Assembly (NCBI RefSeq): GCF_003071065.1
Contig: NZ_QCXX01000010.1
Location: 248,614 to 312,613, forward strand
Direction of reading: 5' to 3'
DNA: 64,000 bases
Source of the DNA: Sphingobacterium athyrii
GTDB taxonomy: Bacteria; Bacteroidota; Bacteroidia; Sphingobacteriales; Sphingobacteriaceae
The notes beneath the pieces were generated by a model. That model saw only the letters and a list, made by a program, of their open reading frames with translations. It was not told the origin of the DNA and did no database searches. Made by a program: the position numbers and the translations under genes. Numbering within the stretch: the first letter of the stretch is position 1; the number at the start of each line of letters is the position of its first letter. Positions 35,895 through 46,100 of the stretch are shown one piece after another.

Positions 35895-37376
35895 TTATTT
35901 GTAGTGTCTATAAAACTTGTTGTTGAAGAGTTCCGAAGGATCGTATTTTATTTTAGTTCTGAAAAAACTGCCTGCTTGCGGATAGACTTTTCTCATTTTG
36001 TCTTTTGCGATATGTAGGCGATAGGGGAGATAGTATGTCCCCTCGTTTTTAATGGCTGCATCTACCAGAAGATTCGTGAGGCTATGCATATCAGTCTCTT
36101 GCAGGGCTGTTTTTTTCTGATTGAACAAGAGCACAAAACCAAATACATCTTCCCGCGCATAATTTAAATAAGCGTCATGGTCCCGATTGACGGCGCGGAT
36201 GGTAATGTTCAGCAGATCCAGTTTCGATTTTAATAAAATAGGTTTTATGTCCTGGATGAAATTCATGAAATTTCGTTCTGGAATAAAGTATTCGTGGAGC
36301 AGATCCGTCGATGTGGTATCTTTGTTTTCGATTAAGGAGACTTGGCTATCCATGATCTCATTTCGGGTAAATGTGAGATGCCGTGCAGGAATGGCCGAAG
36401 ATGTTTCAAGATCCCAGCGGAGCCGCTTTCCATATTCGCTATTGACACTACCCCTAAATATCAGTCTTTTGGTTTCTTCAATTTTCTTTTCCTGTCGGAA
36501 AAGCTGTATCGGCGGTTCTTCTGTCTGTTCAAAATAATTGAGTGTCGCCTCCGCTAGAAAATGTTTTTTGGAAACGCGTAATCGCCCAAAAACCAGATCT
36601 ACTTTCGGATTGTCAAGAATATATTTTTTATAATACTTCGTATAATTTTCTGGAGCTAAGTTGACGTAATGATATTTTAGGGACTGATTATCGACAACTT
36701 TGAGCTTTACATCGAGTATAATACCAAATAGACCATAGCCACCAAGCACATGATGAAACAGTTCCGTGTTCTCGTCGCGGCTGCAGAGGAGTACCTGACC
36801 TCGGGCATTCATTAGTGTAAAGGAAAGTACGCTGGAAGCTAAGGGCGGCGAATTCTTTTGCCATCCATGTCCATTGACACTCAGTGATCCGCCAACAGAA
36901 AATGAACTAAAAGCTTGCATCACAGCAATTGATTTACCATAATGGTCTAAATAGTGAATGGCATCCGACCAAAGTGCACCTGATCCGATGCTCAGTATAT
37001 TGTTTACTGTGTCAAGCTGCATGTGGTTATAAGGGAGCATATTGATCACTATACCACCGGGATACATTGTATGCCCGCCCATACTGTGACGGGCTCCAGC
37101 CAACGCTATTTTTAACCCCTCGGTATTTGCATAATGCAGAATTTGCCGCAATTGATTTTCAATTGCCGACCTGTCTTTTGGTATAGCAATGATGGTATCG
37201 ACTCTGGTCAGGTTAAGCGCGCTAGCATCATCCACATGCCGAGCAGGAAGCACCCTGTGATTATCTGTTTCTCTCCATTTGGTTCTGAGGAGATGGATAA
37301 TGGGGAATGCAATAACCACTAAAAGAATAAGCAAGGTTAGCAATGAATAACGTTTGGTCCTTTGGGTTATACGCAT
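35895..37376 (-). CDS. FAD-binding oxidoreductase (PCMH type), membrane-anchored
   Basis: This 493-residue protein has one N-terminal hydrophobic helix (about 11-29) and a PCMH FAD-binding domain (about 50-230). Its A-G-A-R-H-S-M-G-G loop near 94-101 resembles the place where alditol and aldonolactone oxidases attach FAD to histidine (His97 here); covalent attachment is possible but unproven. Y-P-G-G-I-V-I-N-M and a later G-G-S-L-S-V-N-G-H-G stretch complete the FAD site. It probably oxidises sugars, sugar acids or lactones in the periplasm. The substrate is unknown. Confidence 0.85.
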   Translation of the reverse strand: MRITQRTKRYSLLTLLILLVVIAFPIIHLLRTKWRETDNHRVLPARHVDDASALNLTRVDTIIAIPKDRSAIENQLRQILHYANTEGLKIALAGARHSMGGHTMYPGGIVINMLPYNHMQLDTVNNILSIGSGALWSDAIHYLDHYGKSIAVMQAFSSFSVGGSLSVNGHGWQKNSPPLASSVLSFTLMNARGQVLLCSRDENTELFHHVLGGYGLFGIILDVKLKVVDNQSLKYHYVNLAPENYTKYYKKYILDNPKVDLVFGRLRVSKKHFLAEATLNYFEQTEEPPIQLFRQEKKIEETKRLIFRGSVNSEYGKRLRWDLETSSAIPARHLTFTRNEIMDSQVSLIENKDTTSTDLLHEYFIPERNFMNFIQDIKPILLKSKLDLLNITIRAVNRDHDAYLNYAREDVFGFVLLFNQKKTALQETDMHSLTNLLVDAAIKNEGTYYLPYRLHIAKDKMRKVYPQAGSFFRTKIKYDPSELFNNKFYRHYK

Positions 37377-37574
37377 GGTCTCCGTTCAATTTAATAATGT
37401 GAACGATCCCAAGGATAGTTCACTACCAAAATAATATAAATTTATTGTTTTTTAATTTTATTTTTATCCGAAAAGATAGTTAACCGAGTTCTGTAAAAAG
37501 TCTCAAAAAAAAATAATATGCGTTATGGAATTCCGTTGCTTGCTGCATCCCTGTTCAAATTATTACTTGAAAAG

Positions 37575-40283
37575 ATGATAAAATATATCTCTTTGTGTTT
37601 ATTTATCTGTGCTGCTCAGACGCTATTTGGTCAGGTACAACGTTACGAAGGTAAGATTACAGACGCCTTCGGAAGGCCATTGAAAGATGCTGCAGTGATT
37701 CGTGTTGCCGACAATGTCGTATCCAGTTTTGACGAACTGAATGCCGGATTACATAAAGGCAAGGTGATACACACTGATATCAATGGTGTATTTGGAATGG
37801 ATCTCAATGACCGTGATAAAATACAGTTATGGAAATATCCAGTTCAGTTACCTAAGGCTTACCAGTTATATGAGTTTCGATCGGATCCCTTTAATAAGTC
37901 CGGAGGTTATCTTGTGGAGCTTGTGGCGGCAAGAGAACAACATACCGACGTGAATTTGTTTCCAATGGATACCTCGATCGCCAGAAGTTCCTCCAGGCCT
38001 GTCGTTTTGAGAAATAATGGCGGTTCTTACTATAGTATGAGTGAGAACAAAAATCGAGTGTATATCTATCAGAACCCAAAGCCGGGGTATGGATTACTAG
38101 ATATCAATCTGACACTTGGTGGATCTATCAATAAAGCGGATGATCGTGTAAAATTACAAAGGGATTATGTACAGGGGCATGCGCTGAGTGGGCAATTGGT
38201 GGCTTCGAAAGATGTTCCTTACAGCTGGGGACCTTTGGTCGCCCAGACAGACCTACCTACAGTTTACAATAACAAAAATATCTATCGGAGCGGATATCAA
38301 GCCTCCACGACACTGGATATGACCTATAAGCAAGATGGCCTGGGAAAATTCTATGGAGAAGTCGAATATAGCAAGAAGCAGGGGGTATTTGATCCGAACA
38401 AAACTAATTCCTGGGGGGCGCAGCTAAATTATTCCCGTCAATTTGGAATAGGACATCGGCTCCAGGTTTTGAATAAATTCAATCAATCCGATGAAAAAAT
38501 GCCTATGATAGGTAATAACTACGCTAATGTACTCATGGGAGCCTATCTATCGCCAGTAAATTTTGATGCTAAATCACAACCGAATGCTAATATTTCAACT
38601 GTATATACCAATCCCTGGTTTTTATTAAAAAATAATCGCGATAATCAATTCAATCAGAAATATCTAGGGACACTGAAATATGAATGGGATCATAACCGCT
38701 TTTTTTGGGGGGCACAGCTCAGTTATCAATACCAACAAAATACATTAAACTATGGCCTTGTTGGAAACATGGACGAAGGGGATCGGGATATATTTGTCAA
38801 CCGTAAATTAAAAACAAAATTGTTTGATACGAATATACAGGGTAAGTATTATTTGGCGGCAGGCAAAAAGTTGTATTTACAGGGGAATTTCTGGTACAAA
38901 AACCAATGGATGTCTTTAAACCGTTCTGTAGCGAGTTTTGCGCCGGTCTCTTTGCTACATCGGTCTTCGGAATTCCAGGCCGGACTGATAGCGAAGGAAT
39001 TTGGTGGTTACAATAACAACTGGACCTTTGACCTATTGCCGAGTATGTTGGTAAGCAACAAAAGCAAAAATAAGACAGTCTTCAATTTTGTTGGCCAAGT
39101 GGAAAGAAGGTTTGATTTTGATTTGTTTGACCGGGGAGATATTATCGCTAATGTATGGGGGCAATTCAATCTTTCACATCTTGAACCCAATCAGATCAAT
39201 AATGATATACAATTTGGTCTGATGCGATATTCCATCAAGGATTTTCAATCCTTCCTACCCATGGACGAATTGCTATTGCGGGATCCTGTGGATAAATTGC
39301 AACGGAAAGTTAATTATGAGTTCGGTGCTTCTCTAAAACGACATGGGTGGAGCCTTGAAGGGAATTTTTATCAATTTTATGTGAAGAACGGTTATGCCCC
39401 AATTTGGCAAGACAATCAATATCGCTTGAACAATGCGGTTGATTATCAACAAAAGGGATTTCGGATGGCCATTTCTTCTCAGTTTGGAATCTTCAATAGC
39501 CCGTTGAACTGGTATCCAAGACTGGATTTTCACCGCTATATCAATAAGGTAGATAAAATCCATTTGGAAGCTGATCGTATCCAGATAGCTGGTATGCAGG
39601 AGATCAGTAAAAACTATATTGTTGGACAACCAGTCGGCGTGATTATGGGAACAGCATATGCGCGTACCGCTGACGGCCAGCTACAGATTGATGGAGATGG
39701 CTATCCTATTGTGGCCCCTGAGCAAAAGATTCTGGGAAACCCAAATCCCGATTTTGCTTTGATCTTTGGTAATACATTGCAATATAGGGGAATCCGTTTC
39801 GATATTGATCTCGAATGGAGCAGGGGAGGTAAAGTCTGGAATGGAACACGACAAATGCTCAATTATATGGGGCGCTCGTTAGAAACCGCCTCCGGACGAT
39901 TGTTAAAAGATCAATTATTTCCGGGGATTGACGCACAGGGAAATAGAAATAATAAATTGGTAGACTATTATGATCCAGCAGCGGGTACTGAAAATAATAG
40001 GTGGGTGCGTTACGGTCTATCAGGAGTGGCAGAAGATGTTATCGAAGACGCAAGTTACCTACGTCTTTCCAGAATAAATCTCTCACGTAGTTTTGATATA
40101 TCCTGGCCATATCTCAACAAAATTGATCTGACGCTTTATGCGGAGAACCTGATGTATTGGAGTAGATATAAAGGGAATTATCCCGGGGCATCCCTCTTAG
40201 GGCAGAGTAATGCCGTGGGCTTGGATTACTTTAACTCACCATTGATGAGGACTTTTGGTTTTAACGTTGTACTGAATTTTTAA
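37575..40283 (+). CDS. SusC-like outer-membrane beta-barrel protein without a plug domain
   Basis: This protein has 902 residues from the ATG at 37575 (a more upstream ATG adds 19 residues before the signal peptide). A signal peptide (M-I-K-Y-I-S-L-C-L-F-I-C-A-A..., cut before Q-V-Q-R) is followed by a short carboxypeptidase-regulatory-like stretch (about 20-105). The rest looks like the barrel of a SusC-type TonB-dependent transporter. Its C-terminal third shows Q-I-D-G-D-G-Y-P-I, L-G-N-P-N-P-D-F, W-S-R-G-G-K-V-W-N-G and a terminal N-V-V-L-N-F. I could not find the plug signature (D-V-V-V-x-G-Y-G, D-A-S-A-T-A-I-Y-G). The next gene, 10 bases on, contains exactly that plug. Confidence 0.8.
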   Translation: MIKYISLCLFICAAQTLFGQVQRYEGKITDAFGRPLKDAAVIRVADNVVSSFDELNAGLHKGKVIHTDINGVFGMDLNDRDKIQLWKYPVQLPKAYQLYEFRSDPFNKSGGYLVELVAAREQHTDVNLFPMDTSIARSSSRPVVLRNNGGSYYSMSENKNRVYIYQNPKPGYGLLDINLTLGGSINKADDRVKLQRDYVQGHALSGQLVASKDVPYSWGPLVAQTDLPTVYNNKNIYRSGYQASTTLDMTYKQDGLGKFYGEVEYSKKQGVFDPNKTNSWGAQLNYSRQFGIGHRLQVLNKFNQSDEKMPMIGNNYANVLMGAYLSPVNFDAKSQPNANISTVYTNPWFLLKNNRDNQFNQKYLGTLKYEWDHNRFFWGAQLSYQYQQNTLNYGLVGNMDEGDRDIFVNRKLKTKLFDTNIQGKYYLAAGKKLYLQGNFWYKNQWMSLNRSVASFAPVSLLHRSSEFQAGLIAKEFGGYNNNWTFDLLPSMLVSNKSKNKTVFNFVGQVERRFDFDLFDRGDIIANVWGQFNLSHLEPNQINNDIQFGLMRYSIKDFQSFLPMDELLLRDPVDKLQRKVNYEFGASLKRHGWSLEGNFYQFYVKNGYAPIWQDNQYRLNNAVDYQQKGFRMAISSQFGIFNSPLNWYPRLDFHRYINKVDKIHLEADRIQIAGMQEISKNYIVGQPVGVIMGTAYARTADGQLQIDGDGYPIVAPEQKILGNPNPDFALIFGNTLQYRGIRFDIDLEWSRGGKVWNGTRQMLNYMGRSLETASGRLLKDQLFPGIDAQGNRNNKLVDYYDPAAGTENNRWVRYGLSGVAEDVIEDASYLRLSRINLSRSFDISWPYLNKIDLTLYAENLMYWSRYKGNYPGASLLGQSNAVGLDYFNSPLMRTFGFNVVLNF

Positions 40284-40293
40284 CCTAGATGCC

Positions 40294-43200
40294 ATGATTA
40301 ACGACAATATAAATGCTAAGGGAAAAAGGCTGGATAAAGGATCTGTGTTTGAGACCAGATCGCGGCTAAGCAAAAAGGGAAAGCACTATAACCTGAAAAA
40401 TTATATCGGATCTTTTTTGAGTTGTTTTTTTACAATAACATATGTGTTATTTACAGTTAGTGTTTTTGGTCAGGCACAGATAGTCCAAAATAAAATAAGG
40501 GAGTACGCCGGTCTTCTGCCTTTGGAACGTGTATATGCACATACAAATAAGACGATTTTTGCGCCGGGAGAGACAATTTATTTTACAACTTATCTCTGTA
40601 ATACTGACTTCGGTGAATCCGATCGGAGTGATCTTGTTATTGTAGACTTGATTGCACCAAATGGACAGGTCATTCAACATAAGCAATTTGCCGCAAATGC
40701 AATTTATGCCAAAGGAAGTCTCCAATTGGGGAGACAGCTTGCAGGAGGTATTTATAAATTGAAAGTGCAGACTCCTTGGATGGTCAATTTCCCAAATCTC
40801 GCTTATGAGAAAGACATCACTGTCATGCGGACCAATCCACCACGGCTCATCATGCAGTTGGAACTTGAAAAGGAATCTTACGGAAAAGGAGAAACTGTCG
40901 CTGCAGATTTTGTGATTAAAGACCTGGGGAATCACCCACTTTCAAATCAGTCTTTTGCTTATGAAGTGAGTATCGGTGGTCAGTTGTATCTTTCACAGGT
41001 GGCTAAGACTGACCATTTAGGTAAATCCCAAATAACATTTGCATTGCCGGCAGTTTTGGAAAATAAACATGTGAGCTTGAATGTCCGTTTTGTACACCAG
41101 CAGCTGATTGAGTCGATATCTAGGAATGTCCCTATTATTCTCGAAGATATCGATCTTAAATTTATGCCTGAAGGTGGCTATCTTCTGGAAGACTTTTCTA
41201 ACGTGGTGGCATTTAAAGCTTTGAATGCAGAGGGATTTCCGGCTGATATCGCGGGGGCCATCTATGACGATGGGGGGAATAAGATCTGCAATTTTTCCTC
41301 CTTTCATCAAGGTATGGGGAAGTTTTCATTCATCCCTAAAAGAGGGCGAACCTATTATGCGCAATTGGAAAAGCCTTATCGTACCAATAAGCCCATTGCG
41401 CTGCCTACGATGAAAAACAGCGGTATAAAGGTGCAACTGGAAGAGCAATCAAAAAATGAATTGAGCTTGCGGGTCATCAGTAGTATGGACAGCCGAGTGG
41501 GTTATTTTATCCGGAAGGAGGATAAAATCTTTCGTACAGGCGAGATGACAGTAACTAAGGGGACAAATTCGCTCAGGTTATCAAAAGAAGGCTTACCACA
41601 GGGGGTACTAAGTATCTCTATTTTGCAGGGTAGGCAAATCTTGAGCGAACGGTTATTCTTTAATACGATGAACGATGGACTACAGATTCATGTAACGAGC
41701 GATAAAGCGATCTATAAGACTCGTGAGGATGTGAAGCTGACGATTGAGACTCAGGATGCTAGGGGTAAATCTGTGCCGGCAGCGATATCACTGAGTGTTG
41801 TCGATGATAAGGTTTTAAGTTATCTGAACGATAAACAGCATGATATACGCTCTTGGATGTGGCTGGGCGCCGCAGTGCAAGGCGAAATCTATCAACCCGC
41901 CTTCTATTTTGATCCAAGCAAAGACAAACGTACACAAGCCCTTGATATGCTTATGCTGACACAGGGCTGGCGAAATTATACCTGGGATAAGGTGTTGAGC
42001 AACGAAGAGCTTACGGTGGTCAAGACACAGCCGAATAATATGCTCAAGGGAGTAGTCTATAGACAGGGCAAGGGACGAAATACGGCATATTCTTCAAAAA
42101 TGTATGTCGTTGCAGATAGCTTGTTGTACACGGTAACTCCGGATAAACAAGGACGTTTTGCAATTCGTACTATCCCGTGTGATTTCTGGCGAATCTATAT
42201 CCCCACACATCGGAAAAATGAGTTTTATTATGTTGCTGCATCTCAAGATGAAGTCGCGGTCTCAGTAAGGCAAAAGCGGCAGGCGACTGATCCTGTTTTG
42301 GTGAAATTGGAGACGACTCCATTGGTCCAACACATCAATGATGAAATGCCCCTTCCGCCGAAAATAGAAATGGAGCCACAGGCACCTGATGGGGATGCGA
42401 TCCTGGAAGAACTGGTTGTCCTCGGCTATAATGTAGATCGAAAGACAACAGTGACGGGGTCAACAATGGCGATCAGTAGCAGCGATCTCTATGCACAAGC
42501 GAATTTAATCTCGGCCTTATCGGGCAAGGTCGCTGGAGTGATTGTCAGCCCTTTGGCTGAAAGGTCAAATGCGCCAGTTGTAATTCGTGGGATGAACTCC
42601 ATTGGTGGCACCGGTGGTCCTCTTTTTGTTGTGGATGGGGTAGCCTATAACGAAGCCAATATGACGAATTTTGCTGGATTTCCACCTGAATTGATCCAAA
42701 GTATTTCGATATTAAAAGATGCATCGGCAACAGCTATTTACGGTGCCCGTGGAGCTAACGGTGTGATTCTTATCACAACGAAAGGCGGGAAAGGGATTGA
42801 GGGAGATGCTCGGAGCCTTTTTAGCAATAGCCATCTTGTTGGGGGGCAAAAATACCTGGCCTTGAACACGGTATTTCGAAAGGTTCGTTTTGATCAGCCA
42901 CAGGAGTTTTATATACCCAAGTATAAAAACAGACAGGCCTTGATCAAAGATGATTTTCGGGATAATATCTATTGGAATTATCATATCGAGACCGATGCCC
43001 AAGGGCGGGCCCAGATTACCTTTCCTAATGCGGATGAGCATACTTCTTATCGGATCATAACGGAAGGGGTTGGTAAAAATGGTCTAATAGGACGTAGTCA
43101 ACAGACAACATATCAAGTGAAAGACGAAATAGGCTTAGACGTCAAACTGCCTTTGTATGCTTCTCAGGGAGATTTGATCAATGCGCAATTACTGGTTGAT

Positions 43201-45003
43201 AATACAAGGAAGGAGCCGCTATCCGTCAGTAGCCGGGTCGACTTGATTGGAAACAACCTTGAATGGAAATCTGAGGTTAACGCTACAAAAATAGGGGCAC
43301 AGGAACAAAGCCCGTTGCTTGTACCACTTGAAGTAAAGCAGCCTTCGAATGAAAAAGACAAGATCCGTTTTTCTATCCGTAGCGATTCCACGGTACTGGG
43401 AATTATAAAGGATATCAAATTGTTTAATAAAGGATTTCCTGTGGAGTTCGGGCATTCAACATCTAAATATCTGGAATATGAATTTGAACTTAAAAATGCA
43501 ATCAAGGGTTCGCAACGGCTTTCGGTGGAGCTATATCTCAATCCATTGAAGCAGATTACGCAGGGACTGGAACGCATTGTACGTGAGCCATACGGTTGTT
43601 TCGAGCAGGTTTCTTCATCCGTCTATCCCAATATATATGCACTTTCCCTCCTTCAGCAAATTAGGGGGGATGAATCCTTGCAACGCAAAACACAAGAGTT
43701 TTTGACTAGTGGTTATAAAAAATTAGCGGCCTACGAAATCAAAGGAGGGGGCTTTGATTGGTATGGAAAACCGCCGGCACATGAGGTGCTTTCAGCTTTT
43801 GGTTTAATTGAATTTATGGAAATGAAGCCATTTATCGCTGTAGATCAAAAGATGATCGAACGTACTCAGAACTGGCTTTTATCAAAAAAAGATGGTCGGG
43901 GTGGATACCATCAGGGAGCGGGAAGGTACGCTTTTTCGGGGAATCGTGAGTTGATAAATAATGCTTATATCACTTATGCATTAAGCGTTGCAGGTGTAGG
44001 GGCGGAGATCGAGCTGGAGTTTCAAAAGGCTTATCAGGAAGTCCTGGGGTCAAAAGATCCTTATCGTATGGCAATAATAGCGCTTACCGCAAAAAATCTC
44101 AATAAAGCAGAGCAATTGGAAAGCCTGAAATTACGCATCAAGGAACTGCTTCCCATGGTAATTGAAGATAAGAAAGGCTTGGCCGAAGGAAGTATTACGA
44201 ATTCGGATGGACGCTCGTTGCGAAATGAAACGCTGGCCTGGATCGCTCTTGTTTTTCAATTGGAAAACAAAGCATCCCAGGAATTGACCGCTTGTATGGA
44301 TGCACTTGTAAAATCTGCAGATCGGGGTTACTATGGTTCAACCCAGGCAACGGGACTCGCCTTGAAAGCTGCAACAGGATATTATCAACTGTTTGATCAG
44401 GATATGCGCGCGAAAAAAGGAAAAAAGATGGAGCTATGGCTGGACGGTCAACTACTGATCCGCGATACCACACTCCAGGCTGATTCGCTGAGCAGACTAT
44501 TTTTGACAGAGCTGCCTGCAGGAAAGCATCAAATCTCCATCCGCTTGGAAAACATGGATTATGCTGTGGCTTCCTACCGGTTTAATTATATGACAACGGT
44601 GCCGCCAAGCGCTAGGGATCGCGTATTGGATCTTTCGACATCATTATCCAGCAATCGCATTCGTATGGGCGATAATACAGTACTCAAGGTACGGCTATAC
44701 AATACACGGGATAAGGCGGCTTCTATGCCATTGGCGAAGATCGGTATTCCAGGGGGACTAACTCCCGAACCACAGCAATTGAGGGATTTAATGGAAAAAG
44801 GTTTTGTGGATTACTATGAAATTTTTGAGAATTACCTGGTGTTATATTGGCGCGGAATTGACGCCAAAGAAGCTAAAGAGCTGTCCATAGACCTCAAAGC
44901 CCAGGTACCGGGAAAATATCAGGGCGCCGCATCTTCGGGCTATTTATATTATACCGAAGAACTAAAAGATTGGCAAGAAGGATTAAAAGTCGAAATTGAG
45001 TAA
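40294..45003 (+). CDS. Alpha-2-macroglobulin family protein with internal SusC-type plug domain
   Basis: This 1569-residue secreted protein has a long basic N-terminus before the signal segment (about 36-60, cut near F-G-Q). Macroglobulin-like beta domains (MG2 type, P-G-E-T-I-Y-F-T-T-Y at about 90-99) follow, then a complete TonB-dependent plug (about 705-832): L-E-E-L-V-V-L-G-Y, V-I-R-G-M-N-S-I-G-G, F-V-V-D-G-V-A-Y, D-A-S-A-T-A-I-Y-G-A-R-G-A-N-G-V. The alpha-2-macroglobulin domain (about 860-970) follows, then the thioester motif G-C-F-E-Q (Cys1102, Gln1105) and the helical thioester domain. The intact thioester suggests covalent capture of attacking proteases or other molecules. It is in an operon with the plugless barrel. 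Confidence 0.88.
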   Translation: MINDNINAKGKRLDKGSVFETRSRLSKKGKHYNLKNYIGSFLSCFFTITYVLFTVSVFGQAQIVQNKIREYAGLLPLERVYAHTNKTIFAPGETIYFTTYLCNTDFGESDRSDLVIVDLIAPNGQVIQHKQFAANAIYAKGSLQLGRQLAGGIYKLKVQTPWMVNFPNLAYEKDITVMRTNPPRLIMQLELEKESYGKGETVAADFVIKDLGNHPLSNQSFAYEVSIGGQLYLSQVAKTDHLGKSQITFALPAVLENKHVSLNVRFVHQQLIESISRNVPIILEDIDLKFMPEGGYLLEDFSNVVAFKALNAEGFPADIAGAIYDDGGNKICNFSSFHQGMGKFSFIPKRGRTYYAQLEKPYRTNKPIALPTMKNSGIKVQLEEQSKNELSLRVISSMDSRVGYFIRKEDKIFRTGEMTVTKGTNSLRLSKEGLPQGVLSISILQGRQILSERLFFNTMNDGLQIHVTSDKAIYKTREDVKLTIETQDARGKSVPAAISLSVVDDKVLSYLNDKQHDIRSWMWLGAAVQGEIYQPAFYFDPSKDKRTQALDMLMLTQGWRNYTWDKVLSNEELTVVKTQPNNMLKGVVYRQGKGRNTAYSSKMYVVADSLLYTVTPDKQGRFAIRTIPCDFWRIYIPTHRKNEFYYVAASQDEVAVSVRQKRQATDPVLVKLETTPLVQHINDEMPLPPKIEMEPQAPDGDAILEELVVLGYNVDRKTTVTGSTMAISSSDLYAQANLISALSGKVAGVIVSPLAERSNAPVVIRGMNSIGGTGGPLFVVDGVAYNEANMTNFAGFPPELIQSISILKDASATAIYGARGANGVILITTKGGKGIEGDARSLFSNSHLVGGQKYLALNTVFRKVRFDQPQEFYIPKYKNRQALIKDDFRDNIYWNYHIETDAQGRAQITFPNADEHTSYRIITEGVGKNGLIGRSQQTTYQVKDEIGLDVKLPLYASQGDLINAQLLVDNTRKEPLSVSSRVDLIGNNLEWKSEVNATKIGAQEQSPLLVPLEVKQPSNEKDKIRFSIRSDSTVLGIIKDIKLFNKGFPVEFGHSTSKYLEYEFELKNAIKGSQRLSVELYLNPLKQITQGLERIVREPYGCFEQVSSSVYPNIYALSLLQQIRGDESLQRKTQEFLTSGYKKLAAYEIKGGGFDWYGKPPAHEVLSAFGLIEFMEMKPFIAVDQKMIERTQNWLLSKKDGRGGYHQGAGRYAFSGNRELINNAYITYALSVAGVGAEIELEFQKAYQEVLGSKDPYRMAIIALTAKNLNKAEQLESLKLRIKELLPMVIEDKKGLAEGSITNSDGRSLRNETLAWIALVFQLENKASQELTACMDALVKSADRGYYGSTQATGLALKAATGYYQLFDQDMRAKKGKKMELWLDGQLLIRDTTLQADSLSRLFLTELPAGKHQISIRLENMDYAVASYRFNYMTTVPPSARDRVLDLSTSLSSNRIRMGDNTVLKVRLYNTRDKAASMPLAKIGIPGGLTPEPQQLRDLMEKGFVDYYEIFENYLVLYWRGIDAKEAKELSIDLKAQVPGKYQGAASSGYLYYTEELKDWQEGLKVEIE

Positions 45004-45034
45004 TCAAATAAACTATTTGTACGATCGGATTAAA

Positions 45035-45076
45035 GAAAGCCTGTCAACATAATTTTGACAGGCTTTCTTTTGTTTT
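45035..45076. terminator. Strong intrinsic terminator
   Basis: A perfect 13-bp stem (45035-45047 with 45055-45067) has a 7-base loop and is followed by TTTTGTTTT. It ends the barrel/macroglobulin operon and can also serve the convergent gene at 45084. Confidence 0.88.
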
Positions 45077-45083
45077 AAAAGTT

Positions 45084-45524
45084 TTATTGTAATAATGGTA
45101 AAATTTTGTTCCAGATCTGCTGGTAAATCTTATCATCTCGAATGATACCTTTATTTTCGTCGTAATAATTGGGAGAATCAAAGCTTCCGCCTCTACGGCG
45201 TTCGATCAGGAATATATTGAGGACAATTTTAGCTGTTCCATCGGATAAGGGACTAACCAAAAAATTGGAAATTTTTGTATCGCCTTCATTACTAAATAAT
45301 CCTGTGTTTTTGTTGTATACACTTGTCTGTATAAAACCTGAAGAACGGTCTAATTTATCAATATAATAGCCGCTTTCATGGAGAGCCTGTACAATTTTTG
45401 TATAGGCAGAATCTGCAGGGATCATGATGGTCTTGGTCCGCTCGGGATTTTGCGCTGAGGCTGGATTGATCCAAAAGAATATAGAGAGAAACGACAATAG
45501 CAATGTGTGTGATTGTGGAGTCAT
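45084..45524 (-). CDS. Secreted protein of unknown function
   Basis: This 146-residue protein has a signal peptide (S-H-T-L-L-L-S-F-L-S-I-F-F..., cut after A-S-A). The mature part has an alpha/beta pattern with T-I-M-I-P-A-D-S-A-Y-T-K-I-V-Q-A-L-H-E-S-G-Y near residues 32-53. This resembles small lipoprotein-like domains that help envelope complexes, but no family is firm. It is a single gene. Confidence 0.65.
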   Translation of the reverse strand: MTPQSHTLLLSFLSIFFWINPASAQNPERTKTIMIPADSAYTKIVQALHESGYYIDKLDRSSGFIQTSVYNKNTGLFSNEGDTKISNFLVSPLSDGTAKIVLNIFLIERRRGGSFDSPNYYDENKGIIRDDKIYQQIWNKILPLLQ

Positions 45525-45596
45525 ACCTGTGGCTTTAAGCGTATAAAATAATTACTTAAAGCTAATGATTTTTCTCTTGAAAGCCAATTGGGTGAC

Positions 45597-46100
45597 TTAA
45601 CTTACCCTTTTACCCAATATTTTTAAACTCCGTTCTACACCGTCCAGCGTAGCGATATTTGGGAGATTCGCCCATTCCTGGAATCCCATTTTTTCGAATA
45701 GTGTAATGCTCGGGACGTTATGCGCAAAGATGAAGCCTAATAAGGTATGTACTCCGAGTGCCGGAGCTTTGTCTATACAATACTGAAGGATTTGTTTACC
45801 CAGTCCACGGCCCCGTTGCTGTTCATCCAGGTAAATGCTGATCTCTACTGTGGCATCGTAGGCCGGCCGGCCATAGAACGACTGAAAACTCACCCAGCCT
45901 AGGATATTGTTATTTTCGTCCTCTACCAACCAAAGGGGTCTTTTTGACGGACTATGCTCGTCAAACCATTTCTGTCTACTTTCTGCTGACACTGGACTGG
46001 TGTCAGCTGTGACCATTCTGGATGCAATGGTGGTATTGTATATCGCAACGATACGGGGTAAGTCTGCCCGGCTGGCGTCCCGAAATATTAACTGACTCAT
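45597..46100 (-). CDS. GNAT acetyltransferase, phosphinothricin acetyltransferase-like
   Basis: This 167-residue protein closely follows the Pat/Bar/YncA pattern: F-R-D-A-S-R-A-D-L-P-R-I-V-A-I-Y-N, then V-E-D-E-N-N-N-I-L-G-W-V-S-F, then the acetyl-CoA loop Q-R-G-R-G-L-G-K near residues 95-102, and F-A-H-N-V-P-S-I-T-L-F-E-K-M-G-F. Relatives acetylate phosphinothricin, methionine sulfone or similar amino acid analogues. The natural substrate is unknown. Monocistronic. Confidence 0.87.
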   Translation of the reverse strand: MSQLIFRDASRADLPRIVAIYNTTIASRMVTADTSPVSAESRQKWFDEHSPSKRPLWLVEDENNNILGWVSFQSFYGRPAYDATVEISIYLDEQQRGRGLGKQILQYCIDKAPALGVHTLLGFIFAHNVPSITLFEKMGFQEWANLPNIATLDGVERSLKILGKRVS

